From the NCBI GenBank assembly GCA_026125285.1, contig JAHCLO010000041.1, positions 1 to 48,598 on the forward strand: a stretch of 48,598 nt of DNA, given 5' to 3'. Below the pieces are notes generated by a model. That model had not been told where the DNA came from. It saw nothing but the letters and a program-made list of their open reading frames with translations, and searched no databases. Below, in pieces: positions 44,336 through 48,598 of the stretch (within the stretch, counting starts at the first letter, position 1; every line of letters begins with the position of its first letter). Source of the stretch: Verrucomicrobiia bacterium. Its GTDB lineage: Bacteria > Verrucomicrobiota > Verrucomicrobiia > Limisphaerales > JADLHS01. Made by a program: the position numbers and the translations under genes.

Positions 44336-46368
44336 GGGCGGCGGGATTTCGACAATTCCGGTTCTTTGGGCAAAGCCTCCGCGCGAATGGTGATCTTGTA
44401 GGGCGGAGTGGCGGCCAGCCGTGCCTTGGCGCGGTCCCAAACGAGCGTGCGAGCTTCGGTGATGATGAGTTCGGGCGTCTCCAAAGTCGGTTGGCCGGTC
44501 AATTCCAACACCTGCGTCCCGGCGGTGTAAGTGGCGCGGTCACCGCGACCGATGTAATCCGCCTGTTCCACCTGCACCTCGCCTTCGGCCACCAGATCGG
44601 ACAACCCGTTGGTGGCAGCAGTGGATTGCGAAGTGATGGTCCGGGCGATCAACTTGCGATACACGGCGGGGCCGTTGGTCACGCCGGGCGTGCCTTGTTC
44701 GTAAACCACGTTGTCCACGGCACGGATGCCTTCCACTGCTTGCAGGTCTTCGCCAAAACGCACTTCCAGCATTTCACTTCGCAGACGCGACTCGCTGCCG
44801 GTCAGCGGCGATTCGTGCGCCTGTGCTCCGCCCAGGAAAGTCACCTGACCGCGCTTGGCTCGGAGTTCCGGGGCAAAGACCTCAATCACTTGAGGCGCTT
44901 GATTCGTCCGCGGGGTGTCGGGAAAAAACGTTAGAAATGCCCCGGACTGCGGCCCCAGGGTAACCTTCGCCGCCACGTTGCCCGTGGCGAGAATCTCACT
45001 GGTCGGGGCGTGAACCGTCACCTGCTCCGCGCGGCCTTCACTCTCATCCAGTTGCCATTCCGGCTGGCCAACGAACAGAATCAGCCCGGTGGATTGCCAA
45101 TAGGCCGCGCGGTCTGCGGTGAGTCGTCGTTTCCCCTCTGTCTGGCTCACCACGACATGTCCCTCCGCGATGGCCCGGGTTTCGGCCGATGGGGATTCTT
45201 CGGAATAGATCGTGAGCCGGTCGCACGTCAGACTATTTGTGGCATCCAGTACCCGCACCGCGCCCTGCGCCGTTGTGCGGTTCGTGTGCAAGTGCAATTG
45301 ATCGGTGAACACATCTACCAAAGGCGATTCCTCCTCGACCGGCGGCGCCGGGCGGTTGGTGGTCGTAAGGAAGAATCCGCCTAACCCGAGCGCGTCGCGG
45401 GGGAGTTTCAACGCCACGTTACCCGTGCCGGAGAAACTTTGTTCCCGCCGTTGAATCACCACTTGATCTGCGCGGCCTTCCTGGCGCCCCTGCTGCCAGG
45501 CGGCGTTACCTTCCAGCCGCATGATTTCATCTGCGCGTGTATAAACCGCCTTGTCCGCCCGTGCGCGGCGCCCGTCGGTTTTGCTCAGGATGGTGACGTT
45601 GGTTTCCGCGAGGAGGAGGTCGAACAACTCGCTGTTGGTGGAGCTGTGTACCGTGAGCACGCCACAGGCGAATTCCAGTTCCGGGTCTTCACCATGAACC
45701 TGATCCCGATAAGTCCCACGGCGGTTGGCGACGTCGAACTCGAATCGGCGCGAACTGATTTCAAGCGGCGGTTGGGGGTCCAGGGCCGGAGTGCCCGGGG
45801 CAGCGTGTTGCACCAGCGAACGCACCTCATTTGAAATGACCAGACTGGATTCCTCCTGCCGCCAGAGGAATCCCAGGCCTTCCACCGAGAAGCGTTCATC
45901 CCCGGTTTGCACCTGCAATCGTCCCGGCGAACTCGCCACGCGCCGGGTTTGGTCATAGAGGCAGTCGGGCGCCTCAATCACCAGGTCGCGCTGGCCGTCT
46001 TCGCGAAAGGTTTGCAGCTTCATTCGCGTCAGCCGCGCTGTCTTGTCGGCTGCAAAACGGGCTTCGTCGGCGATCACTTGGAGCTTCTTTTGTGTGTGGT
46101 GCGGGGCGGGATAATACTCCGTCACGTTGAATGAACTTGCCGCACCCTGCGCCGCCTGGGATTGGGCCGGCAAGCCATGGACGAAGGTCAGGAGCAGGCT
46201 GAGAACGGGAATGAACAATGCCGCCGCAACTCGATCTTGCCGCTGGCGGCGCTGGCGGTTACGGAGGGGACTGCTTGGCCCGGGGCGCTCCGACGGACGG
46301 ACCCTGCACCGCATGCGGTGAACGGTCAACGCCGCCCAAATCTGGTTCGTCCATGCCCGGACTTTCAT
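44332..46368 (-). CDS. Fused LptC/LptA-like LPS transport protein
   Basis: A 678-residue protein, far longer than E. coli LptA (185) or LptC (191). A basic N-terminus precedes a membrane anchor (VAAALFIPVLSLLLTFVHGL, about 48-67). LptC-like strands follow to about residue 230, then repeated OstA/LptA beta-jellyroll units (FDLLLAETNVTILSKTDGR, ADKAVYTRADEIMRLEGNA, DLVAEGEVQVEQADYIGRGD). It probably makes the periplasmic bridge in one chain. It overlaps lptB by 4 nt. GGAGG lies 14 nt upstream, rather far, so the true start might be an internal Met (residue 19). Confidence 0.82.
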   Translation of the reverse strand: MKVRAWTNQIWAALTVHRMRCRVRPSERPGPSSPLRNRQRRQRQDRVAAALFIPVLSLLLTFVHGLPAQSQAAQGAASSFNVTEYYPAPHHTQKKLQVIADEARFAADKTARLTRMKLQTFREDGQRDLVIEAPDCLYDQTRRVASSPGRLQVQTGDERFSVEGLGFLWRQEESSLVISNEVRSLVQHAAPGTPALDPQPPLEISSRRFEFDVANRRGTYRDQVHGEDPELEFACGVLTVHSSTNSELFDLLLAETNVTILSKTDGRRARADKAVYTRADEIMRLEGNAAWQQGRQEGRADQVVIQRREQSFSGTGNVALKLPRDALGLGGFFLTTTNRPAPPVEEESPLVDVFTDQLHLHTNRTTAQGAVRVLDATNSLTCDRLTIYSEESPSAETRAIAEGHVVVSQTEGKRRLTADRAAYWQSTGLILFVGQPEWQLDESEGRAEQVTVHAPTSEILATGNVAAKVTLGPQSGAFLTFFPDTPRTNQAPQVIEVFAPELRAKRGQVTFLGGAQAHESPLTGSESRLRSEMLEVRFGEDLQAVEGIRAVDNVVYEQGTPGVTNGPAVYRKLIARTITSQSTAATNGLSDLVAEGEVQVEQADYIGRGDRATYTAGTQVLELTGQPTLETPELIITEARTLVWDRAKARLAATPPYKITIRAEALPKEPELSKSRRP

Positions 46369-46371
46369 GCT

Positions 46372-46554
46372 CTATGTTAATGCCTCCGCGCTGGTGACAT
46401 GCTGCGCTCGGTGGATCCCCAGGCGCGCAAAGAGGCGGTTCGCGGCGGAGAACTTAGCGACCTTTAGGAGCCGGGGAAATCTATTTTCCAGTATCCCATT
46501 GAGTCCCTTCTGACGCGCATCAAGAAGTCCGCTGTGCATCTGCGGCTTGATCAT
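46372..46554 (-). CDS. Small ORF wedged between kdsA and lptCA
   Basis: A 60-residue frame whose ATG overlaps the kdsA stop (ATGA) and whose stop ends 3 nt before the lptCA start. It is basic and contains LNGILENRFPRLLKV. No family is recognised. The tight junctions favour a real coupled gene; lack of conserved features leaves chance open. Confidence 0.35.
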   Translation of the reverse strand: MIKPQMHSGLLDARQKGLNGILENRFPRLLKVAKFSAANRLFARLGIHRAQHVTSAEALT

Positions 46555-47369
46555 TCCTGCGACGCTCGGAACACCTTGAGCAGGTTCTTGAGCAACGCGG
46601 GCATTTCGGTGAGAGGAATCATGTTTGGCCCGTCGCTCAGGGCGCGGTCGGGGCGCGGATGCGTTTCGATGAAGATGCCATGGGCGCCCGCCGCCAACGC
46701 GGCACGGGCCAGCACGGGCGCGAATTCCCGCTGCCCGCCCGACTTGTCGCCGCCGCCACCGGGCAATTGCACCGAGTGCGTGGCGTCAAAAATCACTGGG
46801 CAGCCGGTTTGCTTGAGCATGGGGATCGAACGCATGTCCGCCACGAGATTGTTGTAGCCAAATGTCGTGCCCCGTTCCGTGACCAGAATCCGCTTGCCGC
46901 CGGCCTTCCGCGCTTTCTCCACCACTCGATGCATTTCTCCGGGTGAGAGAAACTGACCTTTCTTGAGGTTGACGATGTTGCCCGTGACGACCGCAGCCTC
47001 GATCAGGTCAGTCTGTCGGCACAGGAACGCTGGGATTTGCAGAATGTCCACCACGTCGGCGGCGATGGCAGCTTGCGCTTCGGTATGAACATCCGTGAGC
47101 ACGGGCACGCCCAGCGTGGCGCGCACCCTGGCCAATGCGGCGAGTCCGGCTTCAAGTCCCGGCCCACGAAAGGAACGCGCGGAAGTGCGGTTGGCCTTGT
47201 CGAAGCTGGCCTTGAACACGTAGAGAATGCCCAACCGGTCGCACACCCGCTTGAGCGTCCTGGCGACTTCAAGGCACAGCTTCTCGCTCTCAACCACGCA
47301 GGGGCCGGCGATAAGTGTGAGCCGGCGAGTTGACTGCAATGATCTCCAAAGATCGGTTTCGTTGAGCAC
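46551..47369 (-). CDS. kdsA: 3-deoxy-8-phosphooctulonate synthase (Kdo-8-P synthase)
   Basis: Condenses phosphoenolpyruvate and arabinose-5-phosphate to Kdo-8-phosphate for LPS. The 272-residue protein has the family signatures LIAGPCVVES, FKASFDKANRTS, GVPVLTDVHT, DILQIPAFLCRQTD, LKKGQFLSPGEM and DATHSVQLPGG. The Cys in AGPC (Cys24) marks the metal-dependent class, as E. coli KdsA has Asn there. The start is GTG 47369. It leads the minus-strand lipopolysaccharide cluster and diverges from the carboxypeptidase gene. Confidence 0.95.
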   Translation of the reverse strand: MLNETDLWRSLQSTRRLTLIAGPCVVESEKLCLEVARTLKRVCDRLGILYVFKASFDKANRTSARSFRGPGLEAGLAALARVRATLGVPVLTDVHTEAQAAIAADVVDILQIPAFLCRQTDLIEAAVVTGNIVNLKKGQFLSPGEMHRVVEKARKAGGKRILVTERGTTFGYNNLVADMRSIPMLKQTGCPVIFDATHSVQLPGGGGDKSGGQREFAPVLARAALAAGAHGIFIETHPRPDRALSDGPNMIPLTEMPALLKNLLKVFRASQE

Positions 47370-47430
47370 GCAAGGTTTGTAGCAGCCGGGGCGCGAAAAG
47401 TAAATGACATGGAAATAGTGCTCCCACTCT

Positions 47431-47456
47431 GACAGGCCGGCGAAAACCGGCTTGTC
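47431..47456. repeat. Strong hairpin upstream of kdsA
   Basis: GACAGGCCGG and CCGGCTTGTC pair over 10 bp with one G-T wobble around the loop CGAAAA. It is in the 165-nt divergent gap between kdsA and the carboxypeptidase gene, about 62 nt before the kdsA start. It may be a REP-type element or a leader structure. Confidence 0.7.
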
Positions 47457-47534
47457 GCGCTGGGTTCAGCAAACTAAGGTCCCTCGCAGTGATGTGATCC
47501 GGCGTATTCGCCAAGACAATCTGAGAACCCCTGC

Positions 47535-48476
47535 ATGAATCCAAAGCATCTTCCCTGTCTCATTGTTGCCGGCTTCGTTCTGGCTGGTTGCACGACGCCC
47601 TACCACCGTGCCGGCAGTCTGGCAGAGGATTTGAACGCGCCACCTCCCGTGACTGCCCAGGCATGGGCGATCGCCGATGGGCGCACCGGTGAATTGCTTT
47701 GGGGCCTGAACGCCGATGAACCGCGCAAGGCCGCCAGCACCACCAAGATGATGTGCGCTTTCGTCATCCTCGAACTGGCCGCGCAACAACCCGCAGTGCT
47801 GGACGAGGTGGTGACGTTTTCCCAGTTGGCCGACGATACCGTGGGTTCGACGGCGGACATCAACGCTGGCGAGCAGGTGTCCGTGCGCGAGTGTCTTTAC
47901 GGTCTGTTGCTGCCATCCGGCAATGACGCCGGCAACGCACTGGCCGAACACTTCAATGACCGCTTGGCGCCACCCGACGAGCGGTTGCGTGCGGTAGGAC
48001 TCGGAAATCCGGCGTTGGCCACGCGCGCCAATTTCATCGCCGAGATGAACCGCACCGCGCAACGGTTGGGCATGACGAACACGATTTACCGATCTTCCTT
48101 CGGCGATGGCGGCACCCCGGACGACCGCACCATTACGGCCCGCGACCTGACCCGGCTGGCCTGGCACGCGATGCAGAATGCGCGCTTCCGCGAATACGTG
48201 TCCACGCAACGTTATGAAGCGCGAGTTCAGACGCCGGACGGCGGCACGCGCACCGCCGTGTGGAGCAACACGAACCAACTCCTGCCGCTGAATGTGGGTT
48301 ACGATGGCATCAAGACCGGCACCACGACGCAGGCGGGAGCGTGTCTGGTGTCCAGCGGACGGCGCGGCAGCGATCACCTGCTGATGGCGGTTTTAGGCTC
48401 GGAATCCGCCTCGGGCAGGTACGTGGATTCGCGAAACCTATATCGCTGGGCATGGCAACAGCGCGGCTTTCGCTAA
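47535..48476 (+). CDS. D-alanyl-D-alanine carboxypeptidase-type lipoprotein (PBP5-like)
   Basis: A 313-residue serine peptidase that should trim pentapeptide side chains of peptidoglycan. The lipobox VLAGC (Cys19) suggests lipid anchoring. The three penicillin-binding motifs are present: STTK (Ser68, Lys71), SGN in LLPSGNDAGN, and KTG in GYDGIKTGTTTQAG. The C-terminal PBP5 beta domain is absent, giving a short form. ATG 47535 starts at the signal peptide. Divergent from kdsA. Confidence 0.9.
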   Translation: MNPKHLPCLIVAGFVLAGCTTPYHRAGSLAEDLNAPPPVTAQAWAIADGRTGELLWGLNADEPRKAASTTKMMCAFVILELAAQQPAVLDEVVTFSQLADDTVGSTADINAGEQVSVRECLYGLLLPSGNDAGNALAEHFNDRLAPPDERLRAVGLGNPALATRANFIAEMNRTAQRLGMTNTIYRSSFGDGGTPDDRTITARDLTRLAWHAMQNARFREYVSTQRYEARVQTPDGGTRTAVWSNTNQLLPLNVGYDGIKTGTTTQAGACLVSSGRRGSDHLLMAVLGSESASGRYVDSRNLYRWAWQQRGFR

Positions 48477-48539
48477 AGCCTTTTACTGGTACAAAGTTCC
48501 GCGCGCATCTCAGTTTCCTGCGACTCGACTCTATGGGGA

Positions 48540-48583
48540 GCGCACGCGCCCTCGCGTGCGCCCGGTTGCGCCTCGCAACCGGG
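48540..48583. repeat. Two adjacent hairpins at the window end
   Basis: GCGCACGCG-CCCT-CGCGTGCGC (48540-48561, stem 9) is followed at once by CCCGGTTGCG-CCT-CGCAACCGGG (48561-48583, stem 10). They start 64 nt after the carboxypeptidase stop. They could end transcription or belong to a REP element continuing past the window. Confidence 0.8.
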
Positions 48584-48598
48584 ACCCGCGCGCGCCAT

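Overview
The window is 48.6 kb of G+C-rich bacterial chromosome. It is mostly conserved housekeeping and cell-envelope genes. A complete set of lipopolysaccharide genes points to a Gram-negative cell: lpxK, an lpxL-type acyltransferase, waaF, kdsA, lptB and a large fused LptC/LptA protein. Large secreted beta-helix/Ig-like proteins, several pseudopilins with G/FTLIE cleavage sites (one with an H-X9-DG end), a CE15 glucuronoyl esterase, an HprK-HPr pair and abundant palindromic repeats fit a Verrucomicrobiota member, possibly the Pedosphaera/Limisphaera branch. That placement is inference from gene content; no rRNA is present to confirm it.

Layout. 1-4.3 kb: two tandem paralogous beta-helix surface proteins, the first cut by the window edge. 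4.5-7.2 kb: serine acetyltransferase and an AbgT-family transporter. 7.3-10.6 kb: lpxK-lpxL-waaF, a lipid A/core operon on the minus strand. 10.7-16.4 kb: glucuronoyl esterase, a repeat region with an RHS remnant, then thioredoxin-like, ROK kinase, PTS EIIA and argS. 16.5-23.2 kb: cupin, pseudopilin, U32 protein, pdxA and a SurA-like chaperone. 23.7-29.6 kb: sufD-sufU-sufT-sufS without sufB or sufC, then an ABC-F ATPase. 29.8-32.4 kb: an operon of three pseudopilins joined by 4-nt overlaps, the first frameshifted at a C7 run. 32.5-37.8 kb: TIM-barrel isomerase and an RND efflux pair. 37.8-39.2 kb: transposase remnant and a CAU tRNA. 39.2-41.7 kb: di-haem peroxidase, AraC regulator and gatC. 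41.9-47.4 kb: a minus-strand cluster kdsA - small ORF - lptCA - lptB - hprK - ptsH, ending near a small membrane protein. 47.5-48.5 kb: a D,D-carboxypeptidase lipoprotein, then paired hairpins at the edge.

How genes work together. KdsA makes Kdo-8-phosphate. LpxK, LpxL and WaaF build lipid A and the inner core, and LptB with the LptCA fusion exports it. HPr kinase and HPr are joined to this export operon, and an EIIA lies 28 kb away, which suggests a regulatory rather than sugar-transporting PTS. SufD/U/T/S form part of a Fe-S assembly line whose SufB and SufC must be encoded elsewhere.

I found no CRISPR array, prophage or obvious defence system. The most unusual signals are (i) 7-nt tandem repeats lying in frame inside conserved genes, (ii) the homopolymer frameshift in the pseudopilin operon, (iii) several palindromic element families, and (iv) an HPr kinase that appears to lack the usual active-site histidine.
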